DNA of 64,000 bases from Ctena decussata (GCA_963989385.1 OZ022511.1:1302001-1366000); one strand, 5' to 3'. Shown: positions 23,184 through 36,368, numbered from the stretch's first letter. The notes: a model not told the origin generated them from the sequence alone. Made by a program: numbers and translations.

Positions 23184-23386
23184 GAGCCATGGCAAGGTAA
23201 AACAAACTACGTGGAACGTGCGCCCAGTCTGATCAGTGTCTACGCTGTTCGCGTAAAGGGAACCTAAGAACCTTAGATAGCTCTGCGGACAACAAGGACT
23301 CTGATCAGGCTGGGCAGACGCCTAGGCTGATCTGAGTCTTCGCTGGGCGCAGATGCAACTTTGTTGGTTTTCTCACAACGCGGCTC
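23184..23386. mobile_element. Foldback MITE, GAGCCGCGACACGA family, copy 4 (left end decayed)
   Basis: The left end GAGCCATGGCAAGG is diverged. The right end TTGTTGGTTTTCTC...CGGCTC and the arms CAGTCTGATCAGTGTC and CTCTGATCAGGCTGGGC are clear. Confidence 0.75.
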
Positions 23387-23909
23387 ATGTTGTCTTAACA
23401 TGTTAACATCGTTAAGAAGACAGGATATCTCATGCTGATGCTAGAAGTATATTTCAAGTCACTTTGTAGATCGCTTCTTTCTAATTATAGGCGTCAATCT
23501 AATTATTTCCTGTCACAGTTCAGAAGGTTACTCGTACTCTGAAGACATTTTTGAATTCAATGAAATTAGAGATGTTGCCGAGAAACCATATGGCAAAAAT
23601 GTGTAATCAAATGAAAATAAAAAATAACTTACGTTGAAGGCTGTATAAAACGCGGCTGACGTTTCAACGCACTTTCGTTACTGTAAAAATCCGTAATTGG
23701 TAAACTTCGAACAAATAAAACATCCTTAATTTTTTACCATTTTAGTTGGCAACTAAACTGACCTACTTTCGACAAAAGAACATGCACATAACATGGCTTG
23801 CTTGTGTTATGCCCTGCCGAAGGCAGAGGGATATTGTTTTCTCCAAGTCCATCCGTCTGTCCTTCCATCCATCCGTCCGTTCCCTCGGAGCCATTAGTAA
23901 TCACTGAAT

Positions 23910-26210
23910 CACGCCTGGTAAACTATCACAGGTACCTCCGCGGAGGTACCGATAAAAAGTTGGTACAGGCATCCGGAGCTACCTGTGACGGTCCAAAAAC
24001 AGACAAAAAAGTGTAGGTATTCGTCTTTTTTGATAAAATACATAATAACCAGGGAGTTTATTGAAAATCAAAAAAATGCTATTCGACCCTTATATACATT
24101 AAGTTTTGTCACACAATATATCCCCGGGAACTTTACATATATTAGACGGAAGATATGACTTTTGAAGTGGCTTTAAGGTCAGTCGAAAGTACTCAAAACA
24201 AAAAACGAATCGGTTGTTGTAGTTCTAAATGCACTTTTCTCGCATAAGAATCTTTTTATTTGGACACGCTGACGTAAAGTAAACCTCCTTGTCCAAATAT
24301 AAATGCCGATAAACTCCAAATAAGGCTTGATTCTGTAAAAAAGCAACTGGAGGTGCCTGTGACAATACGGAGGTTCCTGAGATGTAAGAAAATATAGCGA
24401 AAATCTGAAGATTTATTGCGGTCGCAAATATTGATATTCTTCATCACTAGGCCACTGCCCTGAAAGAATCGTTCATTCAACGTCGCAATAATCTATCATA
24501 ATGCGTAAATCAAGCATATTTTTGTTAAAACGACAGACAATGATCATGAACTTATACAATCAGATTCTACATCCTGCTCTCAAAACCAAGATAGAAGTAA
24601 GTATGCATTGACAATAGTTCATAAAAGACACGCATGGTAAACCGAATAAACAGCTCTTTCCCAGACATTTGGTCATTCACCTACCCCAAATGAAAACAAC
24701 GCTAACTTCTGTTTTTACCTGTTTTATATCTTAAATTACAAAACAAACCAGAAAGCAAAGTGCCCGTTTTGTTTCCATATCTGTTAGTCAAGCATTGACG
24801 AGTTGTACGTAGCTGTTGAAAATTTACTGCCTAATTCAGTGTTAGAATAGTTATGAAATGCACTTAAATAAGAGACAACGATTTTGTGAATAATGGTGAC
24901 TGTCTGTTAGTCATTCCAACACGCTAGAAATTGACGGGGTCACACGCCATGCCAGCTACTCGAAACGTTTGCAAAACCGACAATGTTTCGGAAGATGACT
25001 TTTATGTAGTAAAAGTGCTCTTTTGTTACCAAATTTGATGCAGTTGCTATTCGGAGACTTTGAATAACACAGTAAGATTCCGATCACTTCAACATACTAA
25101 AAAGTGTAATGTTGAGAATATGTCATCTGCCGATGATGTAATCTGTAGGCCTTACGGATGAATTTGGATTCTAGCGCCAGCAATTCAAAAATAGGCAGAC
25201 TGAATCACTTTTAGCACCTATCACTCCAGTTACCACAAAGTTAATACGTACAGCGAACGTCATACGACACATGCGAGCGACACGCATATGAGGTACCAAA
25301 AGGATCAACACTATAGATACCTGTACATGAATGCCTGTTGACGGGTATCGGTAATTTTGACCCATTTGACACACCATAAGTGTAGCTGGCATGACGTGTG
25401 ACCTTGACAATTTCTAACGAGTTGGAATGACTCCCAGGCAGCACCTCCCGATCACAGTCATCACCATTCACAAAAATGTTGACTCTTATTTAATATTTTA
25501 TAACGACTCTAACACTTAATTTTCAACAACTATGTCAATGTTTGACTAACAGAAGCGGAAACAAAATGGGCAATAACTCTTTTGAGATGGTTTTAGGAAT
25601 TTTTACACGGAATTTCCTGATATACGCATATAGCTTATTGGGACATTGAATTGATTCTTTCCAGGCATTGGTTTAGAGAAGAAGTATGTCAATATTATCA
25701 GCTGCAATAACTATTCAGATTTTCACTATGTTTTCTTACATCACAGGCACCTCCACGCCATTGCAGGCACTTCCATTTGTTGTTTTGAAAAAATCAAGCC
25801 TTATTTGTAGTCAATCGACATTTATGTTTGAGCAAGGGGGTTACCTTAACATCAGGGTGTCGAGAAAACAGATTCGTATGGAAGATCACTGCATTTGAGG
25901 CCAAAAACGACCGAATTCCTTATGTTTTGAGTGCTGTGGGCTGACACCAAAGCCACTTCAAAAGTCGTATCTTTGGTTGAAATTGAAAGTTCTGGGGAAT
26001 ATGACGTCTGTCAAAACTTTATATCTATAAGGGTCGAATAGCACTTTTTGATTTTTAAAAAACTCCCTGATTATTTTATATTTTGTCAAAAAAGAGGAAT
26101 ACCTACCGTTTTGTTGTCATTTTTTGACAGTCCCAGGCAGCTCCAGATGCCTGTCACAACTTTTTATCGGTATCTCCGCCGGAGGTACTTGTGATAGTTT
26201 ACCAGGCGTG
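23910..26210. repeat. Large imperfect inverted repeat (about 1.05-kb and 0.83-kb arms)
   Basis: The left arm 23910-24960 is inverted at 25382-26210. Matching landmarks are CACGCCTGGTAAACTATCAC at both outer ends, GCTATTCGACCCTTATA, ACTTTTGAAGTGGCTTT, AAATAAGGCTTGATT, TTGTTTCC...TCTGTTAGTCAA and CATGCCAGCTAC at the inner ends. The spacer is about 420 bp. The arms have diverged and contain indels (the left is about 220 bp longer), so this is not a recent event. It resembles a foldback element; no transposase or clear target duplication was found. The GTCCATCCGTCTGTCC stretch just outside (about 23848) is a common low-complexity repeat. Confidence 0.85.
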
Positions 26211-26319
26211 TGAATGGGAATTTCATGAAATTTAAAAACAAGCAAATTCGGTGAATTGATATCCCCCGCCGAAGTGGCCCTGATTAGTTTATGGTTTATC
26301 ATAAGTTTCATAAAACTTT

Positions 26320-27270
26320 GTTCACTGGTTACTTAGTTACGACTGAACTTGTGGATTGTAAATCAAATCAAGGCCAATATCTCTCGCATAAGTGAGGCTA
26401 AGTGAGGCATAAGCTGAAGCCCTTCTTAAACACTTGCCTTAGCATCACTGCACTATGATGATATCTTTTAAATTCAGTTTCAAGAAATTATGTTATCTGG
26501 TTCCTCAGTTATGGCTAATATCTGGATTTTAAATTCAATGAAGGGCAATAACTCTGGCTTAAGTAATGCATAAACAGAAACCGTTCTAAAACACTTGCCT
26601 TAGCACCACTGCACAATGATAAAGCATCTTTAAATCAGTGTAAAGAAATTTCGTTCACCGATACCTTAGTTATGGCTAATATGCGGATCTTAAATCAATT
26701 CAACGACATTAAATCATTCACTATTGATGTGATTATTACAAAACTTATGTGCACTGCTGAGTCATGAAAATACCAAATTAATTTACCTTTCTTGAAATTC
26801 CATTGGTTACTTAGTTATGATGTTAAACCGATTCAAGGGCAAAAAATCATTGCCTTCTGCTGCAATTCCGACAAAATATAAGTTGCACCACTGTGTTATG
26901 GTGATACATATTTAGTATATAGGTTTCATAGAATTATATTCATTGTTTTTTTTTAGTTATGGCTGAATTAGTCAATCTGAAATTGATTAAAGGGCAATTA
27001 CGCATGCACTACTGATGCCATTCTCGTGAAATTTTATATGCTTAACCGAGTTATGGCGATACAAATTTGGTGTAAGTTTCATGAAGTTTCGGTCATTGGT
27101 TACTTAGCCATGGCTCATTTCATTAATTTTAAGTCAATTCAAGGGCAATAACTCATGCACTACTGAAGCCAGTCTGATGAAACTTAGCGTGCATCATCGC
27201 ATTATAGTGATGTATATTTATTTTAAGGTTCATGAAATTCTGACCAGTGGTTACTTAGTTATGGCTCCGG
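26320..27270. repeat. Degenerate tandem repeat (GGTTACTTAGTTATGGCT units)
   Basis: About seven diverged units of 130-150 bp, each with 'ggttacttagttatggct', 'ttaaatcaattcaagggcaataactc' and 'gatgaaacttg' elements. No coding function. Confidence 0.65.
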
Positions 27271-29327
27271 ACGAACGGGAACACTGATAGATGAATGGAA
27301 GGACAAACAGAGAGGTGGACATGGAGAAAAGTATAACCCCTGTCCATCTGCTTTCGGTGAGGGTTAAAAATAAATATCACGACAACGGAATAATACACGT
27401 CAAGCTTTGTCAGACTAGCTTCAGTAGTTCATGATTTAACACTCTTGAATTGATTAAAATCAATAGATAACCACTTAACAGAATTTCTTGAAACTTTAAA
27501 TCAGTTCATATCACTAGGAGGTGGTGCATGCCAAATTTGTCAAACTGGCTTATGCACTGCATGAGTTATTGCCCTTGAGTTGATTTAAAATCAATACAAG
27601 AATTCTGCGGAATGCTATGTTGCGTCTGCCTTCTGCTTCCACAGTAGCAGAATTAATAGTTATAAGAAAATGTCTTGCTGATTTGAAGAATTTGTTGAAA
27701 ATGTTCAGCAATTGGAGCCTACAAAGAAGGAAGGAGTTAGAAATATAGGTTACCAGTATAAAATAGTCAAACCTTGCCTTGCCCATGGTAAATTAAGATA
27801 ACTCTCAAAACTCGACGTAATATTTGTTTTCATCTGGTAGAGATGCATTTGGATATAAACTTTACAGAAAGGAATCGGTCTCTTCTCTTCTCTTTGAACT
27901 ATCTGTCTGTATCTATGTTTTCTATACAGTATAATGTAGTAACTTAATTGTTATATATGTGAGAAAGAGAGTAATTTAAAATTGATAACGTTATTGTCTA
28001 TGATTTCAAATGTACTATTTTTTCTCAAACAGTTAGTGTTATAATGTATGTGCTGTACAGGGTAAATATATTTGTTAATTCTTTTTCAACTTCTTTCATT
28101 GGCATCGTAATATTATGAATCTTGCTCTAAGAATCGGTCTATTGATATTTTTCTATGTATTCCTTATTCTGATCATGTATCTAAAAATTAGAAATTTAAC
28201 CCTGCACAGTAATCGTTGGCACACTCTGGAAGTGTTATTCCCATGACATGTATAATAATATTTTTCTTCTTCAGATTGTAATATTTATAAAATAATGTAC
28301 ATTTGTGTAACTCTCTTTCTCTCCTTCTCTCTCCCTCTCTTTCTCTCTCTCTTTGAAATTCACTTAATATATCGGTATTTAGCCATTCTTATACTGTAGA
28401 CTCCAATATGCTCCAGGAAATGACTTTATAAATAAGCATCTTGCTTACTGTCAAATCCTGATACTTTTGAAATTGTATTGTCGTTTATGTATGTAATTTA
28501 TAGTTAATAAAATATCGTTTAAACTAAACTAAAGTAGTCAAACAATCTATTAGACATGCTTAAGAAAAAAAATATGTCGTGACATGATCGTAGATGGTAT
28601 AGTTAGTGAGAAATATGCTTAATGCTACTGTCCATGCAATATGTAGATGCCAGGTTGACCTAAAGCTGCTCCAAACGCAACAGAGCATGAAATATAAGCC
28701 AAAGAACTAAAAACACCACCATTCTAGAAGAAACCTCATCCCAGGTTAGAAGATTATATGTATTGTATTTAAAGAGAAATGGACGTAGATGCTAAGATTA
28801 ACGCAATTTAGGATGTAAAATTTTAAGAATGCAGCAGCACATGAAATGTGTGTCAAGGGTAGGAATAAGTGCAACATCCATTGGGAACATTCTAAGAAAA
28901 AACTATGCCAGGTCTATGATTGTAGGTTTCATACTTTGAAAGAGAAGTGGCCATATGATTTGTCTATGGACAAAACACATTACTAAAGTCCCCTCTGACT
29001 AGATCTGGGGACAACCAGACCACCTATGTATCAAATATGTAGGTTGTGAATTTCAGCTCATTTGTAGCTTAGGGCTTGGTAATTCAAAGCCTCGTTTTTA
29101 GTTCTGTGGGGTAAAGTCTTACAGTACTCACAAAATCAACTGCCGTAATATTTTTTGTTGAAAAATAGTGATATGCTTTTGCACTGCACTGCAAAAGCTC
29201 CTCACATTTTTGGGGCAAAAATGTCTGTATTTTCACATATATTATGTTTAAAGGTTTAACATCTCATTAACTAATTAATGACTTCATTAGTTTTGAACAG
29301 CTGGGGCCATGGTGATTATGCTTTTTG
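27271..29327. other. No gene supported; possible retroelement 3' end near 28500
   Basis: 27270-28530 ends TTAATAAAATATCGTTTAAA followed by CTAAACTAAA, which looks like the 3' end and short-repeat tail of a LINE or processed transcript. A plus-strand frame at about 27600-27745 is open but I cannot assign it. A CT-rich microsatellite lies at 28310-28352. The rest is AT-rich. Confidence 0.35.
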
Positions 29328-29431
29328 TAATAGTTATACCATGGTTTGTCTGCCTGTATGGGGAGATAATCCCCGAGCTCTAGCGAGTGGATTATCTCCC
29401 TTACAGGCAGACAGACCATGGTATTACTATT
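29328..29431. repeat. Long hairpin with CCATGGTTTGTCTGCCTGTA arms
   Basis: ACCATGGTTTGTCTGCCTGT and GGGAGATAAT pair with the right half. The tip CCCGAGCTCTAGCGAGTGG differs from the usual GGCTTGCCGAG, and no ACGTCA cluster is nearby, so this is an outlier to that group. Confidence 0.88.
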
Positions 29432-30354
29432 TTATACCACTCTTACCAGTGTAGACCTTGCTCATTGCATAATATTTCATGAATAAGTTAGCTTTTCTGG
29501 TAAGGGTGGTACAACTTCTGTTAGAAGCAAATTTTTTGCCCCCGCAAATTTTAATGTGGGCTGGGGGAGGGGGCTGGCATATAGTATCACCCCTCTCCGA
29601 ACGTACATCTGTCCGGACCAACAAATGACCATTTGAGTGGCTATAGGTTATGTGGCTTGAAACATTATGTTATGTGGCTAAAAAAACTGAACTGGCAAAC
29701 ATTTTAAGTGGCTATATTTTTAAGTGGCTAATCATAGACACCAACGAATCAAATTACAAGAGAATTGGTTTTTATTGTACCAGGGTTAACCTCCTTACAA
29801 TAGCTTTTGGACAGTATTAAATTGCATATATGACACTTTTCTATTGGAGCAGCCACCTAAAAAACAGCCACATGATGTATGGACATGCTCAGGCTAAGCC
29901 ACACGTGTATATGGAAGTCACTAGTAAACTACAGATGGGCAAAGAGAAGTCAATTTAAAGTAAAGTGGATTTTTTTTTAAAATTACTAAGGTTACACCCT
30001 TATATGTCCCAACGTCTCTTACATGGCTTGCCCCACAAGTCATTTGCCTCTCAAGTGTTAAAAATACTCATTACTAGCCACATATTTATATGCTCATGAG
30101 AATGTCCAGCCCACCCATAAGTGCAAAAAATGGTTTCCATTCCATATCTTTGTATAGGAGTCATTATATAATCATAAATACAGGTCAAGTTCAATTCAGG
30201 GTAAAATCTGTCAATTATTATGGGAGTTATGGCCCTTTTTCAACTTCATTTTGTATTAAAAAAGAGCTGTCACCAGGGATATGCCAGTTTGATGTTAGCA
30301 TAAAAGACATTTTTGTGCCGGATGTGTGCTGTTGGCATCGCCGAAATACAGCGT

Positions 30355-30421
30355 GAACCGGAAACAGGGACATGCTTGTTTGGACATTGGTTTCTGCCAC
30401 ATGTCCCTGTGCCCCCGGTTC
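30355..30421. repeat. Short hairpin AACCGGAAACAGGGACATG
   Basis: AACCGGAAACAGGGACATG pairs with CATGTCCCTGTGCCCCCGGTT across a 27-base loop. The neighbouring AT-rich sequence to 30660 ends ATTACAATAAACTTGTTATT, which may be a retroelement 3' end. No gene recognised in 29432-30660. Confidence 0.65.
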
Positions 30422-31313
30422 TCGTTGGCGTTTTATGGCGTGGTACCGATATACAATTGACACATAGTAGTTACATCTTTTGTGTTTTGATAGCTAAATG
30501 AGTACCTGTTATTGAAAACTGTATGTATGTATATAATTGCCTGCTATCCTGACATTTTTCTCTAATGTATGTAGTATATGTATATATGCTCATGGGCCTT
30601 ATAGGCCTATTGCATTACAATAAACTTGTTATTCAAGGCCAAGGCTCCTTGGAGCAAATTCTCTCCTTTAAGAGTTGACCTCATTGTGAAAGGGGTTTGT
30701 TATTCACAGAAGCATACAAGAAGTCACATAAGTCGTTTTCCTTTGTACAAATAGCAGAAAAACATTGCGGTGTGACCATTATCTCAGTAAAGTCATCAAA
30801 ACCCCCATAACCCAGCAGGCATATGATACCAAAATAACTTTGTATTGACGTCAGTGCAATGTCATTAAAATGTAAAGTTCCTTGGGATCTATATGGCCAA
30901 ACAATAATATAGGCATCCAATCAAAACTTTTATTTGTACTCAAAACAATAAAAAAGACTGAGAAAAAAAAAGACTGGCTATACTTACAATTGTTTCATAT
31001 GTATTTAAACAATTATTTCAAAACCTTGAAAGCTTTCTCAAGTTTCCCATGAAAGGACAAAAAAAACAACAACTGTAATTATCCTAAACAGGTACTTAAA
31101 GATATCAGTGTTCGAGATGTCAAGAAATGACAGTAAATGCATTATTTGCCTGTCATAGATTGACAAACACTAAGCACTGAAGATAGCTTTGTAGACATTT
31201 TTTGACAATACCTACATCCAGTCAAGTCACAAATTAGGTGTTTGACTTCAAGGAATATAGTTTGGACATATTCCATAGTAATTTTTATTTAAATTTCAAC
31301 TCCTATTATCTCA

Positions 31314-31418
31314 AACTACTGATATTTCAAAGTAAATTTTCTGGGACCAAAAAATTTACTTTGAGATAAGAGTAGTTTGGGATGAGCTTAAACTATAAGA
31401 TATCGAGAGTTGACTGTA
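31314..31418 (-). mobile_element. Fragment of a pogo-like DNA transposon end
   Basis: In minus-strand reading it starts TACAGTCAACTCTCGATATC followed by AAACTACTCTTATCTCAAAG. Its other half (31314-31345) is an inverted partial copy. The CAGTCAACTCTCG end next to TA resembles pogo/Tigger TIRs. Confidence 0.45.
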
Positions 31419-31422
31419 TTTC

Positions 31423-31655
31423 TGTGTATGGGTACACCTCTACAGTTTTTCATCAGTTTTAGGATAGGGATGCGCTTTCATGACGAAGAATGAGACCCTT
31501 CCAAAGGGAAATCTATTCTTAAAAGGAAAGAATTTGCTCCTATAGGAGTTTTACTTTGCATTTTGATCCACTGTCAAGCTAATTCTTTCTCCCACTAGGA
31601 CAGACAAAAATGGTAGAATTGCTTTTCCCTGAGTGTGCACTCATTCACCTTAATA
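31423..31655. mobile_element. MITE, AGGTGAATGGGTA family, copy 1
   Basis: The ends resemble GTGTATGGGTACACCTC and CACTCATTCACCTTA. Internal AAAGGAAAGAATTTGCTCCT and its partner pair imperfectly. Related copies lie at 36135-36368, 39300-39532 and 44120-44335, and traces at 21550-21790 and 30660-30800. Confidence 0.6.
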
Positions 31656-31663
31656 CAGGGTTT

Positions 31664-31797
31664 GAGGTTATAAAACTTGAGAATAATCTCAATCTCAAAA
31701 TAAAGCACACTGATTGGCTGCTTCAGAGCATGTGCTCGGAAGCAGCCACTCAGTGTGCTTTATTTTGAGTTTGAGATTATTCTCGAGTTTTATAACC
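31664..31797. mobile_element. Near-perfect palindromic MITE, second copy
   Basis: Copy of 13375-13529 without the internal 20-bp duplication, centre CTTCAGAGCATGTGCTCGGAAG. The two copies differ at only a few positions. Confidence 0.92.
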
Positions 31798-32038
31798 ACT
31801 GGGCCAAGTTGCACTGCATGAGCATAAAGCAAACACTGATCAGAATATGATATTGCAAAGGCAGATCTGAACCATCTGCGTGGCATAACAAATCATTGTA
31901 TCATGCACTTGCTGAAAAACTGCACACGATAAGAGGAGTATGATAACATAATGTGATATCATGTCACTATAGAGCTGTGCATGCGTGAATGACATCAGGC
32001 AGTGCCTTTAGAATCCATCTTTGAAGACATAAAGAATA

Positions 32039-32173
32039 CCATGTTAGTGTCTTTTGATATCAAGTTTATCAGGCGAGACCAGAAACACCATAGGAATGGC
32101 GAGGCTTGCCGAGCCAGTCTGACTTATTTCTGGTCGAGCCTGATAAACTTGATAGCAAAAGACACTTACATGG
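32039..32173. repeat. Long hairpin with GAGGCTTGCCGAG tip
   Basis: ATATCAAGTTTATCAGGC and TAGTGTCTTTTG pair with the right half. The tip is TGGCGAGGCTTGCCGAGCCA. Its arms are unrelated to those of the other hairpins. It is followed at 32260-32345 by CTGACGTCGCG, TATGACGTAAG, GTGACGTCATG, CAACGTCAG and two CCAAT motifs. Confidence 0.9.
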
Positions 32174-33045
32174 TTTTCTATTTATCATGCACCATTAGGA
32201 GGTTTTAAGCTTTAAAGAGACTCAAACAAAAGAAAAGCAAATGCAGTTTTGTTCGAACTTGCTGACGTCGCGAATGCCTTATGACGTAAGTCGGTGACGT
32301 CATGAAACCAATCGAAATCTGTTATCACGACCAACGTCAGTACACAGCCAATCGTCTTCAGAGATCGCTTCTAAAGGCATGGCCTGATAACATTCGCGCA
32401 AGCGCAGTTCTACAGTGACAATACATCACATTGTGTTATCATACCCCTGTTATCAGTGGAATTTTGCAGCAGATGCATGATAAAATTAAGTTTTTAAACA
32501 TGGTTTACAAACAAATGAGAATAAATGAGACCACTGACATAACTTAAAGGCCCCATAATAAGCTGGAACTAGCCACTGGGTCTCATGTTGGCTATAACTA
32601 CAAGTGCCATTGATCCCATACTGGTTTATCAATATGACATACATCACAAAGCTACTGGTAGCAAGACTTTGTTTGTGCAAATGCACTAAGCCATGCAGCC
32701 TTGCCAGTTAGTCTTTGTCACAAGTTTCAGAGTTCCAGATAGGGTGGAGGCTTACTGATAATTCTGAAATAATTTTTCTTATTTCTCAAAATAAACATAC
32801 ATTGTGACCCCTCATTAGAACTGTTTTGGTGAGACAGTTCTAATGTGAGGTCACATAATGTTTTATCCAGAAATATGAAAAATTATCCCAAAATTGTCTT
32901 TGCTACCCCATCTTATCTTGAGCACTGTTTTTGTCTATACCACTCCACTGACTTGAGCTAGCAGCAAGTCTTTGTTGCTAGCCTTTGTCTGAATAACTGC
33001 ACCACACAGGGTGGACAGCATGTCTGTCTTGAAATATTTGCATTA

Positions 33046-34234
33046 CAAGGTTGGGCGGTAAATTCCACCCCCGGAATTTACCAATGGAATTTACCGGTAT
33101 TTACCGGTCTGGAAAATACTCCCAAAGTGGAAAATACTGGCAAATACTGGTCGATTGAACTTTTTCACCTTTGAATCTTGCTAAAACCAAAACCAAGTTA
33201 CTTTAAAATAATAAATATTCAAAGTAAATGACTTAAAGATGTTTTAGTTAATTTTATATCAAATTTGAAGTTCATCATCATAAAGAATAAAATGTTTCAC
33301 AAAGCAGATTGAAATAGCCAAAACATGGATTTAAGACAAAAAATTTGACAATTTCACAAGTATGAACAGTATCTTCATTCAACTTTATCATTTCTCCTAA
33401 ACTCAACAGCATAAAAATACTGGTAAGAAATTACAGGTAAATTCACCTGTGCACCTGGCCAGTCACCTGTGACACCCAATTTGCTAGACAGTGTCTAAAT
33501 TGTTAAACAACAAGTTTCAAAGCAATGTTTATTTAAGGGAGCAGAGTATTGCTTGGGGCCAAGATAGAAACAATAATTTGTCAGAATGGTTATCTGTTTT
33601 GTACAAAGATTAGACAAGTTGAAGTACATAGAGGTGTTATTCATTGGTATGGCTTGAGCTATAGTATGGCTTCAACTCTTGAATACATTTATAGCAGTCA
33701 GATTTGTATGGTTACGTACCACTGAGCCACTTGGGGAACTTCGTTAGAAGAATTGAACTGAACTGAACTTTGTCATAATTAGTCCTGAAGCTGAACCATC
33801 ACACATCATTACCAAACTACTATTCACCATAAGCCAAAAGATCCTATGCCGTTGTTGACCAAGACAACAAGACCAGTGCCAGATGTACTGACTGCAAAAC
33901 AGTAGTTAGTGCCAAAGCTCCCTGACTGCGAGCCCACTGAGAGAAATGTCCATCTGTGAAACAGGCTTTTTTTTCTCCTAAACAAAGTTCAAATTTCATT
34001 GACTAGATAAACTATTAAATAAATAAGTAGACACAATTGTTAAACATCAGTATAAATATTAAGTCAGTTGACCAGTATAATTGAAATACTGATTGGATTT
34101 TAGGTGTAGGTTATTGTATAAATTCCAGGCTGGTCAATTCAATCAACCAGTATTTGCCGGTATTTTCCAGTATTTACTGGTAAATACCACCGGCATGGAA
34201 AATACTCTTATTTGCCGGCATTTTGCCAACCTTG
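33046..34234. mobile_element. Non-autonomous hAT-like element
   Basis: The ends CAAGGTTGGGC and GCCAACCTTG are inverted, and the pairing continues through GGTATTTACCGGTCTGGAAA-like stretches inside. An 8-bp direct duplication TTGCATTA flanks it (33038-33045 and 34235-34242). An 8-bp duplication with a CA..G end is typical of the hAT superfamily. The 1.19-kb interior is AT-rich with no transposase frame. Confidence 0.85.
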
Positions 34235-34289
34235 TTGCATTATACAGAGTTTCATATATGCCAGACTTCTGAGGGTAAAAATTGAGCCT

Positions 34290-36046
34290 TTTTCTAATTT
34301 CTCCACGAAAAACATAATATGTGATCTCAGTAACAATTTCAACCTTTTCCTGATTTCTCCACACAAAACATAATATGTGATCTCAGTAACAGTTTCAACC
34401 TTTTCCTGATTTCTCCACACAAAACATAATATGTGATCTCAGTAACACTTTCAACCTTTTCCTGATTTCTCCACACAAAACATAATATGTGATCTCAGTA
34501 ACAGTTTCAACCTTTTCCTGATTTCTCCACACAAAATATATGTGATCTCAGTAACAGTTTCAACCTTTTCCTGATTTCTCCGCACAAAACATGATATGTG
34601 ATCTCAGTAACAGTTTCAACCTTTTCCTGATTTCTCCACACAAAACATGATATGTGATCTCAATAACATTTTCAACCTTTTCCTGATTTCTCCACACAAA
34701 ACATGATATGTGATCTCAGTAACAGTTTTAACCTTTTCCTGATTTCTCCACACAAAACATATGTGATCTCAGTAACAGTTTCAACCTTTTCCTGATTTCC
34801 CCGCACAAAACATATGTGATCTCAGTAACAGTTTCAACCTTTTCCTGATTTCTCCACAAAAAACATATGTGATCTCAGTAACAGTTTCAACCTTTTCCTG
34901 ATTTCTCCGCACAAAACATATGTGATCTCAGTAACAGTTTCAACCTTTTTCCTGATTTCTCCGCACAAAACATATGTGATCTCAGTAACAGTTTTAACCT
35001 TTTCCTGATTTCTCCGCACAAAACATATGTGATCTCAGTAACAGTTTCAACCTTTTCCTGATTTCCCCGCACAAAACATATGTGATCTCAGTAACAGTTT
35101 CAACCTTTTCCTGATTTCTCCACACAAAACATAATATGTGATCTCAGTAACAGTTTCAACCTTTTCCTGATTTCTCCACACAAAACATAATATGTGATCT
35201 CAGTAACAGTTCAACCTTTTCCTGATTTCTCCACACAAAACATATGTGATCTCAGTAACAGTTTCAACCTTTTCCTGATTTCTCCGCACAAAACATGATA
35301 TGTGATCTCAGTAACAGTTTCAACCTTTTCCTGATTTCTCCACACAAAACATGATATGTGATCTCAATAACAGTTTCAACCTTTTCCTGATTTCTCAACA
35401 CAAAACATGATATGTGATCTCAGTAACAGTTTTAACCTTTTCCTGATTTCTCCACACAAAACATATGTGATGTCAGTAACAGTTTCAAACTTTTCCTGAT
35501 TTCCTCGCACAAAACATATGTGATCTCAGTAACAGTTTCAACCTTTTCCTGATTTCTCCACAAAAAACATATGTGATCTCAGTAACAGTTTCAACCTTTT
35601 CCTGATTTCTCCGCACAAAACATATGTGATCTCAGTAACAGTTTTAACCTTTTTCCTGATTTCTCCGCACAAAACATATGTGATCTCAGTAACAGTTTTA
35701 ACCTTTTCCTGATTTCTCCACACAAAACATATGTGATCTCATATGTGATCTCAGTAACAGTTTTAACCTTTTCCTGATTTCTCCGCACAAAACATATGTG
35801 ATCTCAGTAACAGTTTTAACCTTTTCCTGATTTCTCCACACAAAACATATGTGATCTCATATGTGATCTCAGTAACAGTTTTAACCTTTTCCTGATTTCT
35901 CCGCACAAAACATATGTGATCTCAGTAACAGTTTCAACCTTTTCTTGATTTCTCCGCACAAAACATATGTGATCTCAGTAACAATTTTAACCTTTTCCTG
36001 ATTTCTCCGCACAAAACATATGTGATCTCAGTAACAGTTTTAATGA
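34290..36046. repeat. Minisatellite, 53/56-bp unit, about 32 copies
   Basis: The unit is CAGTTTCAACCTTTTCCTGA, TTTCTCCACACAAAACATA(ATA)TGTGATCTCAGTAA. Two main length classes differ by a three-base ATA/ATG. Two units near 35740 and 35860 carry an extra CATATGTGATCT. A block of variant units beginning at about 34578 recurs in the same order about 704 bp later (35282), so part of the array arose by a block duplication. The unit also occurs partly before 34290. Minus-strand frames through it are artefacts of the repeat. It ends about 460 bp downstream of the polr2f stop codon. Confidence 0.95.
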
Positions 36047-36134
36047 GACAAGTTGTAGAAGAAATCATAATAAGTGTCTCTCATGCTCAGTGAGAAGAAC
36101 TTAAGAAATCCAATATAACAGGTAAAGGTTTTTA

Positions 36135-36368
36135 AAGTGAATGGGTATATCTCCATGTTTTCCACCATTTTTGCAAAGGGGAACAACTTTTTTGACTTCC
36201 TATTTGCTTCCATGATTAATGAATCATTCCAAAATGTAATCTACTCTTAAAGGGAAGAATTTGCTCTAGGACCATATTCTTTCTTTAAAATTTGACCCCC
36301 ACTGAAAATAGAGGCAAAACAGAAAAATGGTACAGTTGCGTCCCCTGAAAGGATACCCATTCACCTTA
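36135..36368. mobile_element. MITE, AGGTGAATGGGTA family, copy 2
   Basis: AAGTGAATGGGTATATC at the left pairs with GATACCCATTCACCTTA at the right. Internal CTTAAAGGGAAGAATTTGCT is shared with the 31423, 39300 and 44120 copies. It lies in the 3' flank of polr2f. Confidence 0.75.

Noticed and set aside
27550..27786. Plus- and minus-strand frames near a possible retroelement 3' end
   Set aside because: Plus-strand reading has a plausible composition but I could not assign a family; left as possible retroelement remnant.
34143..35788. Several 60-73-codon minus-strand frames repeating GEIRKRLKLLLRSHMF
   Set aside because: They are translations of the minisatellite, whose short units keep frames open; not a gene.
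34290..36046. CRISPR-like array
   Set aside because: Regular repeats, but there are no unique spacers and the genome is eukaryotic; it is a minisatellite.
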